NCBI GenBank assembly: GCA_030605745.1
Contig: JAUWHT010000339.1
Span: forward strand, 1 to 20,788
Reading direction: 5' to 3'
Length of the DNA: 20,788 nt
Origin: Pirellulales bacterium
GTDB lineage: Bacteria; Planctomycetota; Planctomycetia; Pirellulales; Thermoguttaceae
Below the pieces are notes generated by a model, which ran no database searches, had not been told where the DNA came from, and saw nothing but the letters and a program-made list of their open reading frames with translations. The position numbers were made by a program, and so were the translations under genes. This document shows positions 14,012 through 20,788 of this stretch, one piece after another (the first letter of the stretch is position 1; each line of letters begins with the position of its first letter).

Positions 14012-14131
14012 AATAACTTGACCGAATCGGCAACTGTGTGGCACGTCCCTGAGCAGAGCGAAGGGCGTGTTTTTCCGGCCCCTACGCCCATCACTTCGTT
14101 CTGGGCGTGCCACCCAATTGATCGAGTTATT
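14012..14131. repeat. MITE-like inverted-repeat element (GTGGCACG type)
   Basis: The outer ends AATAACT (14012-14018) and AGTTATT (14125-14131) are exact inverted copies. Inside them GTGGCACG (14038-14045) pairs with CGTGCCAC (14106-14113), and CAGAGCGAAG pairs with CTTCGTTCTG with one mismatch. The arms total roughly 45 bases with small gaps, giving a hairpin of about 120 bases. No frame is enclosed. Confidence 0.6.
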
Positions 14132-14157
14132 GTGTTACAGTTCCTAAGAGAGCACGG

Positions 14158-14185
14158 TTGACAGGCCAACGCCGTCGGCTAGAGT
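14158..14185 (+). promoter_or_regulatory. Candidate promoter of the rhomboid gene
   Basis: A perfect TTGACA at 14158-14163 is followed, after 16 bases, by TAGAGT at 14180-14185. Transcription would start near 14192, about 50 bases before the ATG at 14245. The alternative TTG start of the longer frame coincides with this -35 box, which favours the shorter protein. Confidence 0.4.
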
Positions 14186-14244
14186 TTGGCCAGGCCGCCG
14201 TACCGGCGGCTGCTAAACACCTGACTGCAAATCCCCAATCCCCC

Positions 14245-15027
14245 ATGCTCTCCCCACCTGAAATCAATTTCAAACGCACGCCGGTCACGCTGATCATTGC
14301 AGCAGTGGCCGTAGCACTGGAGTTGGTGTGCACGTTCGAGCCGGCCCGGCGCGACTACTATTATGTCGAGTTGAAGTTGGGCATCTTTTCCTCGATTTGG
14401 GACGGGGAGTTGTGGCGGCCCTTTACCAGCACACTGCTACACGGAGGCTTGATTCACGCAGCGTTCAACGTCTACTGGCTAGTGATCTTCGGACCGGCGC
14501 TGGAGAACCGATTCGGTTCCTGGCGTACGTTCGGGCTGATCGTGCTGTTGGGCTACATGTCGATGCTGCCGGAGTTCATCGTCAGCAATTACAATCAGCC
14601 GGTGGACAGACAGATTCCGATCGTTGGCCTGTCAGGCATCATCTACGGGCTGTTCGGCATGTTGTGGATCGGCCGGCGGTGGCGCGGGGAGTTGGAAGCG
14701 GTGTGCGATGACAATACCACGCGAATCCTCGGCGGCTGGTTCGTCCTGTGCATCGTATTGAGCTACCTGAATATCATGCCGGTGGCCAACGTCGCCCACG
14801 GCGCCGGGTTCGTGTTTGGCGTGCTGTACGGCCTGGTGGCTTTCGACGCCCGACGCCGCAGGCGATGGACTGCCTTGGCAGCCGTAGCCACCGCACTGGT
14901 GCTGTCCACGCTGATCGCCTGTCCCGGTCACAACGGTTACGAGCACGTCAAGCGGCGCCGGCAGGTCGAACGCATGCTCCAGCAGCTACCGCAATCGCCA
15001 GTGGTCGAAAAGCAAACTGATCAATGA
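14245..15027 (+). CDS. Rhomboid family intramembrane serine protease
   Basis: A 260-residue polytopic membrane protein that should cleave transmembrane substrates. The catalytic Ser is Ser130 in IVGLSGIIYGLFG, the catalytic His is His185 in NVAHGAGFVFG, and the oxyanion-region motif HGGLIHAAFN (66-75) carries the conserved His and Asn. At least six hydrophobic segments are visible. The C-terminus is a basic cytoplasmic tail. The ATG at 14245 is the most sensible start, giving a short N-terminal tail before the first helix, but no ribosome binding site is seen; an in-frame TTG at 14158 would add 29 residues of repeat-derived sequence. murJ follows on the same strand after 48 bases. The substrate is unknown. 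Confidence 0.88.
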   Translation: MLSPPEINFKRTPVTLIIAAVAVALELVCTFEPARRDYYYVELKLGIFSSIWDGELWRPFTSTLLHGGLIHAAFNVYWLVIFGPALENRFGSWRTFGLIVLLGYMSMLPEFIVSNYNQPVDRQIPIVGLSGIIYGLFGMLWIGRRWRGELEAVCDDNTTRILGGWFVLCIVLSYLNIMPVANVAHGAGFVFGVLYGLVAFDARRRRRWTALAAVATALVLSTLIACPGHNGYEHVKRRRQVERMLQQLPQSPVVEKQTDQ

Positions 15028-15035
15028 CGAGTTCG

Positions 15036-15072
15036 GCATCATTCAGCATTCATCATTCAGCGTTCAGCATTC
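15036..15072. repeat. Low-complexity repeat CATCATTCAG/GCATT between rhomboid and murJ
   Basis: The short units CATCATTCAG and CGTTCAGCATT alternate through almost the whole 48-base gap, ending a few bases before the murJ start codon, so no normal ribosome binding site remains. A related ATTCATCATT tract is at 7061-7084. Confidence 0.6.
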
Positions 15073-15075
15073 CAG

Positions 15076-16674
15076 ATGAGCCGCCTGCAACGACATCCAC
15101 TGATTGCCGGCGCCCGGGTCACCAGCCTGGGCACGCTGGCCAGCCGCGTGTTGGGTCTGGTCCGCGACATGGCCACGGCGGCGCTGTTGGGTCTGGCCGG
15201 CGGTGGGGTGATGGACGCCTTTGTGATCGCCTATCGCATCCCCAACCTCTTCCGCCGGCTGTTCGGCGAGGGGGCCTTAACCGCCAGCTACCTGCCCGTG
15301 TTGGCCGCCGAACTCGAAAAAGACCGGAAAACCGCCTGGCAGCTTGCCAGTGTCACTCTGACGTGGTTGACCGTGTTGCTTGCCGGACTGGTGCTTGCCG
15401 GCGAGGGGCTTTTCGGCCTGGTGTGGCTGATTTGGGGCGACGTGCCGGGCGTGTCGCTGCTGCTGGGACTGGCCGCCGTGATGCTGCCCTACTTGTTGCT
15501 GATCTGCCTGGCCGCCCAGGTGACTGCCACCTTGCACGCACTGTCGCACTTCAGCGTCCCCGCGCTGACACCCGTGCTGTTGAACGTCTGCTGGCTGGCG
15601 GCCGCCTGGCTGGTTGCCCCACACTTCGCACCCGACAGGCAGGCCCAGGCCTACGTGCTGGCCGTCGCGGTGCTGATCGCCGGCGTGCTGCAAGTGGGCG
15701 CGCAACTGCCGGTGTTACGATGGTTCGGGTTCCGGTTCGATTACAACTGGTCGGCCAGCCGAAATGCACTCGGGCGGATCGGCCGCACTATGGCCCCCAC
15801 CATCATCGGTCTGGCCGTTACCCAGATCAACACGTTCTTCGACAGCCTGATCGCCTGGGGCCTGGCCGCTGCGCCCGAGGGGCCCAAGCGGATCGCCTGG
15901 CTGGGCGATACGGTCCGCTACCCGCTCGATCAAGGTGCCGCTGCGGCCACCTACTACGGTGAGCGGCTGTACCATTTCCCGTTGGGTGTGCTGGGCCTGG
16001 CCGTGGCGGCCGCCATCTTTCCGCTGCTCAGCAGGCACGCTGCCCGGGGCGATCGCCAGAAACTGGGCGACGACCTGACGCTGGGGCTGCGGCTGGTAAT
16101 CTGTCTGGGTGTGCCGGCCGGGGTGGGGCTGATCATGCTGGCCGAGCCGCTGGCGCGATTGCTGTTCGAACGCGGCCAGTTCACCGCCGACGACACTGCC
16201 CGGACCGCACGAATGATCGCTTGTTACGCGATGGGCGTTTGGGCCTTTTGCGCGCTGCCGGTGGTGATCCGCGGATTTTATGCCTTGGGCGACTGCGGCA
16301 CGCCGGCACGGATCGCTGCCTGGGTGGTGGGCCTGAACTTGACGTTGAACCTCTCGTTGATCTGGCCGCTAGCCGAAGCCGGCCTGGCCGTGGCGACGTC
16401 GATCTCGGCCGGCGTGCAGGTGCTGGTGTTGATGGTCGTTTTCTCCCGCCGCCGCAGCCCGCTGGACTGGCCCATCCTGGCCGCCACCACCGGGCGAACG
16501 ATTTTGGCCACGCTGCTGATGGCTGCGGCCGGCTATGCCACACTCCGGCAAGTTGCCCCGGCCGAAGGTCTGATCAACGAGCTGGCCCGGGTGTTCCTGC
16601 CGATCGGGGCGAGCGTAGCCGTCTATTGTGGCACTTACCGGTTGCTGGGTGGCCTTGGGTGTTCGAGCAAGTGA
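15076..16674 (+). CDS. murJ: Lipid II flippase MurJ (MviN)
   Basis: A 532-residue inner-membrane protein of the MOP superfamily that flips lipid II for peptidoglycan synthesis. The N-terminal signature is clear: SRVLGLVRD (23-31), VMDAFVIAYRIPNLFRRLF and GEGALTASYLPVL. Arg24, Arg30 and Asp47 match E. coli MurJ Arg18, Arg24 and Asp39, residues known to be essential there. Long hydrophobic segments through the protein fit 14 membrane helices, and LFERGQFTADDT (about 364-375) is the conserved central motif. The ATG at 15076 has no good ribosome binding site because a low-complexity repeat precedes it. Its presence is of interest because planctomycetes were once thought to lack peptidoglycan; later work established that many have it. 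Confidence 0.93.
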   Translation: MSRLQRHPLIAGARVTSLGTLASRVLGLVRDMATAALLGLAGGGVMDAFVIAYRIPNLFRRLFGEGALTASYLPVLAAELEKDRKTAWQLASVTLTWLTVLLAGLVLAGEGLFGLVWLIWGDVPGVSLLLGLAAVMLPYLLLICLAAQVTATLHALSHFSVPALTPVLLNVCWLAAAWLVAPHFAPDRQAQAYVLAVAVLIAGVLQVGAQLPVLRWFGFRFDYNWSASRNALGRIGRTMAPTIIGLAVTQINTFFDSLIAWGLAAAPEGPKRIAWLGDTVRYPLDQGAAAATYYGERLYHFPLGVLGLAVAAAIFPLLSRHAARGDRQKLGDDLTLGLRLVICLGVPAGVGLIMLAEPLARLLFERGQFTADDTARTARMIACYAMGVWAFCALPVVIRGFYALGDCGTPARIAAWVVGLNLTLNLSLIWPLAEAGLAVATSISAGVQVLVLMVVFSRRRSPLDWPILAATTGRTILATLLMAAAGYATLRQVAPAEGLINELARVFLPIGASVAVYCGTYRLLGGLGCSSK

Positions 16675-16782
16675 CCATAGAGCTATTCCCATCTGCGACG
16701 ATTCGTTATGCTACTGATCGGGGCCGGGCGTTGGGGCTCGGGACAGAAGGCTTTTTGGTCACAATTTACGAGAGGACATGAC

Positions 16783-17790
16783 ATGGACTACGGACTGCCT
16801 ATCTTGTTGGCTCAGGGGGCCGGCGGCACGCTGCCCTGGCTTGTTGGGGGTGTGGTGTTGGTGCTGTTCGCGATCGTCTTCGCGGTGATCGCGCTGATGT
16901 ACGGGCAAATCTGGTTCCAGGCATATATGTCCAGTGCCAACATCAGTATTTACAGCCTGGTCGGGATGAGCTTCCGCCGGGTCAACGCCCGGCTGATCGT
17001 TCAGGCGAAGATTATGACGATACAGTCGGCTATCGGGCCGGAACGGCAGACCGGCATCACCACCCGACGCCTGGAGGCCCATTACCTGGCCGGCGGGAAC
17101 GTGCCGAACGTGATCCGGGCGATCATTGCAGCCCATCGGGCGGACATCGACCTGGATTTCGACCGGGCGGCGGCCATCGACCTGGCCGGCCGCGACGTGC
17201 TCGATGCGGTCCAGACGAGCGTCTATCCGAAAGTGATCGACTGCCCCGATCCCAAGCGGTCGCACAAGAACACCCTAAGCGCGATCGCCAAGAACGGCGT
17301 CGAGTTGAAGGTCCGTGCCCGGGTGACCGTGCGAACCAACCTCGAGCAGCTTATCGGCGGTGCGACCGAAGAAACGATCATCGCCCGGGTAGGCGAAGGG
17401 ATCATCACCTCGATCGGCTCGGCCGGCAGTCACCTGGAGGTGATGGAGAGCCCGGACAAGATCTCCACCGCGGTACTGGATCGTGGTCTGGACGCGCAGA
17501 CGGCCTTCGAGATCGTCTCGATCGACATTGCCGACATCGACGTTGGGCAGAACATTGGTGCCCGGCTACAGGCCGACCAGGCCGAGGCCGACATGCGGGT
17601 AGCCCGGGCCAAGGCCGAAGAGCGCCGCGCGCTGGCCACCGCGCGTGAACAGGAGATGAAGGCCACGGTCGCGCGGAACCGCTCGAAGGTCGTGCTGGCC
17701 GAGGCGGAAGTCCCACTGGCAATGGCCGCCGCTTTCCGCGAAGGCAACCTGCACGGCTCGGCTAGCAACGGCGGGGCGAGCAAGGCATAG
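16783..17790 (+). CDS. floA: Flotillin-like protein FloA (UPF0365 family)
   Basis: A 335-residue membrane scaffold protein of the FloA type, which organises membrane microdomains in Bacillus. One hydrophobic hairpin or membrane segment (about 19-41) is followed by the SPFH-like domain with SLVGMSFRRVNARLIV, TRRLEAHYLAGGNVPNVIRA and LDAVQTSVYPKVIDCP, then an Ala/Glu/Arg-rich coiled coil (about 262-315, QADQAEADMRVARAKAEERR). Length matches Bacillus FloA (about 331). The ATG at 16783 is chosen because GAGAGGA lies six bases upstream; an in-frame ATG at 16708 adds residues with no family match. The usual partner NfeD is not adjacent. It lies 108 bases after murJ on the same strand, with unknown linkage. 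Confidence 0.92.
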   Translation: MDYGLPILLAQGAGGTLPWLVGGVVLVLFAIVFAVIALMYGQIWFQAYMSSANISIYSLVGMSFRRVNARLIVQAKIMTIQSAIGPERQTGITTRRLEAHYLAGGNVPNVIRAIIAAHRADIDLDFDRAAAIDLAGRDVLDAVQTSVYPKVIDCPDPKRSHKNTLSAIAKNGVELKVRARVTVRTNLEQLIGGATEETIIARVGEGIITSIGSAGSHLEVMESPDKISTAVLDRGLDAQTAFEIVSIDIADIDVGQNIGARLQADQAEADMRVARAKAEERRALATAREQEMKATVARNRSKVVLAEAEVPLAMAAAFREGNLHGSASNGGASKA

Positions 17791-17867
17791 CGGTCCGTCA
17801 AGTTACGTTGCCCGGCTGCCCATAGCCAGCACGGATTGGCCCATCGCAGTTGTGCGCTGTGTTTGAT

Positions 17868-17896
17868 TTGACATCTGCTTATGGCTATGCTATTAT
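17868..17896 (+). promoter_or_regulatory. Near-consensus promoter of the vapBC-type operon
   Basis: TTGACA at 17868-17873 and TATTAT at 17891-17896 are separated by exactly 17 bases, with only one mismatch from the sigma-70 consensus in total. Transcription should start near 17903, giving a leader of about 39 bases. Two TTATGG copies (17879-17884 and 17899-17904), 20 bases apart, flank the -10 box and could be operator half-sites for the ribbon-helix-helix antitoxin; that last point is speculation. Confidence 0.65.
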
Positions 17897-17941
17897 GTTT
17901 ATGGTTGCCAATGGAGAACCTGCGATCCCAGAGGTCATCTG

Positions 17942-18190
17942 ATGCACAGAACAACCGTTATGTTACCCGATGATTTGAAGGTCGATGCAACCCGCCACGC
18001 CCGGGAAATGGGGATATCGCTTGGGGAGTTGATTCGCGAGTCGCTGGTCAACTGGCTAAATCGGTCGGACCGTCCGAAGGTGGAGGATCCGCTATTGGCA
18101 GACGATGCGGTTTTCACCGACCCGGTGCCACATGACTTGGCCGCCGAGCACGACCGCTATCTGTATGGAGATGGGCGTGATCTACATTGA
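17942..18190 (+). CDS. Ribbon-helix-helix antitoxin (VapB/CopG type)
   Basis: An 82-residue protein. The N-terminus MHRTTVMLPDDLKVDATRHA followed by REMGISLGELIRESLVNWL is a standard ribbon-helix-helix DNA-binding fold: a beta strand, then two helices. The C-terminal half is acidic (DPLLADDAVFTDPVPHDL) and should wrap the toxin. The ATG at 17942 follows GAGGT with a six-base spacer. It overlaps the PIN toxin gene by 14 bases and sits behind a strong promoter, so the pair is most likely one autoregulated operon. The toxin is expected to be an RNase neutralised by this protein. Confidence 0.85.
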   Translation: MHRTTVMLPDDLKVDATRHAREMGISLGELIRESLVNWLNRSDRPKVEDPLLADDAVFTDPVPHDLAAEHDRYLYGDGRDLH

Positions 18191-18578
18191 CACTGGGCCG
18201 TTGCTTGCTCGTCATCTGGCTCATGACCAATATCACGAGGAGGCCGTCGCCGATTGGAAGCGGTTGGCCTCATCTCCGCAACGGCTGTTCACCAGCAACT
18301 TCGTGCTGAATGAGATGGTCAACATGTTGGCTTGGCGGGCAGGTTATCGGTTTGCCGTGGAGCGGGCCAGAAACTTGTTCGATTCACCGCGTCTGACCAT
18401 TCTGCGACCGAACGAACACGAAGAGGCCAAAGCCCTGACCTTGATGCAGCGATACGCCGATCAGAAGGTGAGCTTCACCGATTGCATCTCCTTTGTCCTG
18501 ATGCGGAAGCACCGGATTCGGCGCGTGTTGACATTCGACCGTCACTTTCAACTGGCCGGATTCGAGGTCTGGCGGTAG
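18177..18578 (+). CDS. PIN-domain toxin (VapC type ribonuclease)
   Basis: A 133-residue PIN-domain protein, probably a Mg-dependent endoribonuclease acting on tRNA or rRNA. The acidic residues expected in the active site are all present: Asp5 in IYIDTG, Glu46 in NFVLNEMVNML, Asp102 in SFTDCISF and Asp121 in LTFDRHF. The GTG at 18177 is chosen because GGAG lies six bases before it and the protein then starts (M)IYIDTGPLL as usual for the family; ATG codons at 18165 and 18171 are alternatives but have no room for a binding site. It overlaps the antitoxin gene and ends 11 bases from the convergent Tyr/Pro-rich gene. Target RNA cannot be told from the sequence. Confidence 0.88.
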   Translation: MIYIDTGPLLARHLAHDQYHEEAVADWKRLASSPQRLFTSNFVLNEMVNMLAWRAGYRFAVERARNLFDSPRLTILRPNEHEEAKALTLMQRYADQKVSFTDCISFVLMRKHRIRRVLTFDRHFQLAGFEVWR

Positions 18579-18589
18579 GCCGGATCTGG

Positions 18590-18952
18590 TCAGAACCCCC
18601 AGTACCGAGGCATGCACCTGTAGTGGTACGGATAGTACGGGCCGATGCCGTAGCGGTACGGAAGGACGTAATAGCCCCGGCGGCCGTACCGCGGGTAGTA
18701 CGGCACGTAATAGGGCACCGCCGGCGGCCGCTTGTAGTAGGGCGGATTGCCGTACGTCCAGGGCCGGTGCAGCGTGGATTTCGGCGCGGGCGAGGCGGCG
18801 GTCGCCGGCGGGGTGGCCGGCCGAAGGTTGCCCATACTCCGTCGCTCATTGCCCGGTGGGTTGACCCCGTTGTAAATCTGCCCCCCCGGCACGCCGTCGC
18901 CGATCGCTACCACCAAGACGGCAGCCAGCAGACTGCTCAGCACGTATTTCAT
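18590..18952 (-). CDS. Small secreted Tyr/Pro-rich protein of unknown function
   Basis: A 120-residue exported protein that I do not recognise beyond its composition. The N-terminus MKYVLSSLLAAVLVVAIGDG is a signal peptide. From about residue 70 the protein is dominated by Tyr, Pro, Arg and Gly, with repeated YYxxYYP-like units (PYYKRPPAVPYYVPYYPRYG, then GRRGYYVLPYRYGIGPYYPY), and it ends in RCMPRYWGF. Such composition fits a cell-wall or surface structural protein, but this is only inference. The ATG at 18952 is chosen because GGGAG lies seven bases upstream and the signal peptide begins there; a far longer frame to 19783 runs antisense to the hydrolase gene and is rejected. A candidate promoter lies at 18996-19024. 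Confidence 0.75.
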   Translation of the reverse strand: MKYVLSSLLAAVLVVAIGDGVPGGQIYNGVNPPGNERRSMGNLRPATPPATAASPAPKSTLHRPWTYGNPPYYKRPPAVPYYVPYYPRYGRRGYYVLPYRYGIGPYYPYHYRCMPRYWGF

Positions 18953-18995
18953 TGCTTTGCTCCCTGTCGTGTGGATGGACACCTTGTTCATTGTC

Positions 18996-19024
18996 ATTAT
19001 TGGCGTTAGGCCCGGACGATTCAA
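18996..19024 (-). promoter_or_regulatory. Candidate promoter of the Tyr/Pro-rich protein gene
   Basis: On the minus strand TTGAAT (19024-19019) and AATAAT (19001-18996) are separated by 17 bases. Transcription would start near 18989, about 37 bases before the ATG. It matches the consensus at nine of twelve positions. Confidence 0.4.
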
Positions 19025-19046
19025 GTGGACTTGCCCGCCACGCTGG

Positions 19047-19074
19047 TTGTAGTCGGCGGCAAATCTGTTAGAAT
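19047..19074 (+). promoter_or_regulatory. Candidate promoter of the glycoside hydrolase pseudogene
   Basis: TTGTAG (19047-19052) and TAGAAT (19069-19074) are 16 bases apart. It is divergent from the promoter at 18996-19024. The leader of about 120 bases would contain the inverted repeat at 19092-19142. Confidence 0.3.
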
Positions 19075-19091
19075 GGCATCGGTCTGATAAC

Positions 19092-19142
19092 AGCCGGGAC
19101 GCAACGCGTCGCGGGGCACCCGCGGGACGTTGTCCCCCGGCT
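19092..19142. repeat. GC-rich imperfect inverted repeat in the hydrolase leader
   Basis: AGCCGGG (19092-19098) pairs with CCCGGCT (19136-19142), and the inner CGCAACG pairs loosely with CGTTGTC; the centre GCGGGGCACCCGCGGG forms a second small stem. If transcribed it would fold into a stable hairpin between the putative promoter and the start codon at 19200. It resembles the other interspersed palindromes in this window more than a known riboswitch. Confidence 0.45.
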
Positions 19143-19199
19143 ATTGGCGACTTGACGGAAAAGTGGTCCTCGAATTCATCTGGAAACAAGGAACCTACC

Positions 19200-20656
19200 A
19201 TGAAGAACCCGACCAACTGCATTACAGTGCTTGCGGCCGCAAGCCTGATTAACCTTGCGGTGGGAACCGGTGCCGCCGAACTCGGCATGCCCGACGGGCC
19301 GAGTGCTGCGTCCAACCTGGAGTTAACCGCACCGATCGATCGCTGGGACGAGGCGATTCCGCTGGGCAACGGCCTGATGGGCGGGTTGCTGTGGGGTGCC
19401 GGGCAGAACCTCAAGCTATCGCTCGATCGCGGCGATCTGTGGGACCTCCGCACGCCCGAGACAATCCTGCGGAAAGACTGGACATACGCCACTATCAAGA
19501 GACTGGTGGCCGAGAAGAACCAGGCGAAGCTCATCGAGCTTTTCGACAAGCCGTACATCGACTTTCCATATCCCACCAAGATCCCGGCCGGCCGGCTGGA
19601 GTTGACCTTGGCCGGCTCGCAATCGGCCAGGTCGTTTAGCCTCGACCTGCGGACCGCCGTGGGCCGGGTGAAGGCAGGCGAGGACACCGTCGAGGTTTTC
19701 TTCAGCGCGGCGGAGCCGGTGGCGATGATCCGCATTAGCGGCCCGGAGCCCAAGTGGCGGATCGTCCCGCCCGCTTCGCTCAAGAGACTCGGTTATGCAC
19801 CCCCCCAGACCGGCAGCGACGGGGCAACGTCCTGGTCGCTTCAGCAGGCCAGCGGCGGCTTGCAATACGCCGTGGTGGTTGCCGGACGGCGGGTGGGCAA
19901 TTCGACCCAGATCGCGATTTCGGCGACTTCGACGGCCGATGGCCCCGATCCGCTCGAACTGGGCCGCAAGCGGGTTGCCGCGGCGCTGGACGCCGGCTAC
20001 GAGCAAATGCTTAAACCCCACACCAAGTGGTGGCGGCAGTTTTGGTCGAAATCGAGCGTGCAGGTTCCGGATGCGGCGATTCAGCAGCACTACGACCTGG
20101 TGCAGTACTTTTACGGTGCCGCCTCGCGGCGAGGTGCCCCGCCGATCCCGCTGCAAGGAGTCTGGACGGCCGACGAAGGCAGCTTGCCGCGCCCTGGCAC
20201 GGCGATTATCACCACGATCTGAACACGCAGATGAGCTACTGGGCCTACCTGGCGTCCGGTCGTTTTGACCAGGGGGCCGCGTTCATCGATTTCATGTGGG
20301 GCTTCCTGCCGGAACACCGCAAGTTTGCCAAGCGGTTTTACGATGCGCCGGGCGCGGCGGTGCCCGGCGTGATGGCGCTGGACGGCAAACCGATGGGTGG
20401 CTGGGGCCAGTACTCCCTTTCACCCACCATGGGGGCCTGGGTCGCCCAGGCGTTCTATCTGCACTGGCGCTACACGATGGATCGGGAGTTCCTCACCGAG
20501 CGGGCCTACCCATATTGCTCCGAGATCGCCCAGTGCCTCCAGGCCCTGCTCAAGCCCGGGGCCGACGGCAAGTTGAAGCTACCGCTCTCCACCTCGCCCG
20601 AGATTCACAACAACAGCCTCAAGGCCTGGCTGACGCCCAATTCCAACAATGGGTAG
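19200..20656 (+). pseudogene. GH95-like glycoside hydrolase, frameshifted and 3'-truncated
   Basis: An exported glycoside hydrolase resembling family GH95 (alpha-L-fucosidase type). It opens with a signal peptide (residues 1-26, core TVLAAASLINLAVGTGAA) and then the N-terminal domain signature WDEAIPLGNGLMGGLLWGAG (49-68). The catalytic barrel begins LQGVWTADEG at 318-327. At about 20187-20193 (CCGCGCCC) the frame breaks: the original frame stops at 20222, while the family motif WHGDYHHDLNTQMSYW continues in the frame two bases on, consistent with two extra bases or one lost. The second frame carries TSPEIHNNSLKAWLTPNSN and stops at 20656 just after that motif, whereas the family has a few hundred more residues. 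The ATG at 19200 follows AAGGA by seven bases. Two lesions argue for a dead gene, though the first could be a sequencing error. The substrate is unknown. Confidence 0.75.
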
Positions 20657-20660
20657 TGCC

Positions 20661-20788
20661 TCACGATGTTGGCAAGGATTTCTTGGGTTTATAGCGGTCT
20701 AATACTGATGTTAGAACATTTTCTCGTTGTTCGGCCCAGTCCTCTCGCTGCAGGTCGCTGACATGAGCCGGATACTGGATGTACGCCA
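20661..20788 (-). CDS. C-terminal fragment of an unidentified protein (partial)
   Basis: On the minus strand a frame enters from the window edge and runs 41 residues to a TGA at 20663-20661. It includes AYIQYPAHVSDLQREDWAEQ near the edge and ends RYKPKKSLPTS. It is charged, without low complexity, and has a basic tail, so it looks like real coding sequence, but 41 codons are too few to be sure. It begins right after the point where the hydrolase homology ends and is less GC-rich than its neighbours. It might be the end of a transposase or another gene brought in by the event that truncated the hydrolase; I cannot identify the family. Confidence 0.35.
   Translation of the reverse strand, partial: AYIQYPAHVSDLQREDWAEQRENVLTSVLDRYKPKKSLPTS

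Larger units (their letters stand above)
13745..14244. other. Divergent intergenic region with an inverted-repeat element
   Basis: This 500-base gap separates the leftward BBP7 gene from the rightward rhomboid gene. It contains a hairpin-type element (14012-14131), a candidate rightward promoter (14158-14185) and a short GCCGCCGTACCGGCGGC palindrome followed by TGCTAAAC (about 14191-14217), related to the TAAAC repeats elsewhere. No leftward promoter for the BBP7 gene could be picked with confidence. Open frames of 60 to 116 codons here overlap the repeat and match nothing I recognise. Confidence 0.55.

Noticed and set aside
18953..19783. N-terminal extension of the Tyr/Pro-rich gene to a 397-residue protein
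   Set aside because: The extension runs antisense through the hydrolase gene and two promoters, while a signal peptide with a good binding site starts at 18952.
20180..20200. Programmed ribosomal frameshift in the hydrolase
   Set aside because: There is no slippery heptamer or homopolymer at CCGCGCCC, and the gene is also truncated downstream, so decay or a sequencing error is more likely.
1..20788. CRISPR array
   Set aside because: The repeats are palindromes or short tandem units; none has regularly spaced identical repeats with unique spacers, and no cas gene is present.

Overview
The window looks like chromosomal DNA of a GC-rich member of the Planctomycetota, most likely near the Pirellulales. 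This is an inference from gene content: a BBP7-family outer-membrane barrel, a large single-pass protein with an anti-sigma/FecR-like layout, a flotillin-like FloA, secreted Tyr/Pro-rich and glycoside hydrolase genes, and gaps filled with short palindromic or low-complexity repeats. No rRNA, tRNA, CRISPR array or complete insertion sequence was found.

Layout. Positions 1-2133 hold the first codons of a leftward membrane-protein gene, a repeat-filled gap, a rightward DUF4058 gene and a leftward exported methyltransferase. Positions 2328-6937 form a leftward housekeeping cluster, in transcription order: DUF2344 protein, RNase E/G, ribosomal protein L21, SufC ATPase and one SufB/SufD-type scaffold. 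Positions 7090-9963 form a leftward regulatory cluster: short HPF, EIIA-Ntr, HPr and enzyme I, with no sugar permease. Positions 10103-13744 hold two leftward envelope genes: a 715-residue membrane-anchored protein with a Pro/Glu linker, and a BBP7 outer-membrane barrel. Positions 14245-17790 hold rightward genes for a rhomboid protease, the lipid II flippase MurJ and FloA. Positions 17942-18578 hold a VapBC-type toxin-antitoxin pair behind a near-consensus promoter. The right end has a leftward Tyr/Pro-rich secreted protein and a rightward GH95-like glycoside hydrolase broken by a frameshift and cut off at about 20650, followed by what may be the 3' end of an unrelated leftward gene.

How the genes fit together. 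RNase E/G, L21 and HPF concern RNA turnover and ribosomes. SufC and the SufB/D protein form a two-gene iron-sulfur assembly unit resembling the reduced SUF-like systems. EI, HPr and EIIA-Ntr make a phosphorelay that is probably regulatory. Rhomboid, MurJ and FloA act at the inner membrane.

No clear undescribed system is evident. The points most worth following are the many different palindromic or short-tandem repeat families, one in nearly every intergenic gap and two running into gene ends; the two-gene Suf unit beside rplU; an HPr with Asp where the regulatory Ser normally lies; a methyltransferase with a signal peptide; and the decaying glycoside hydrolase with a sharp boundary.
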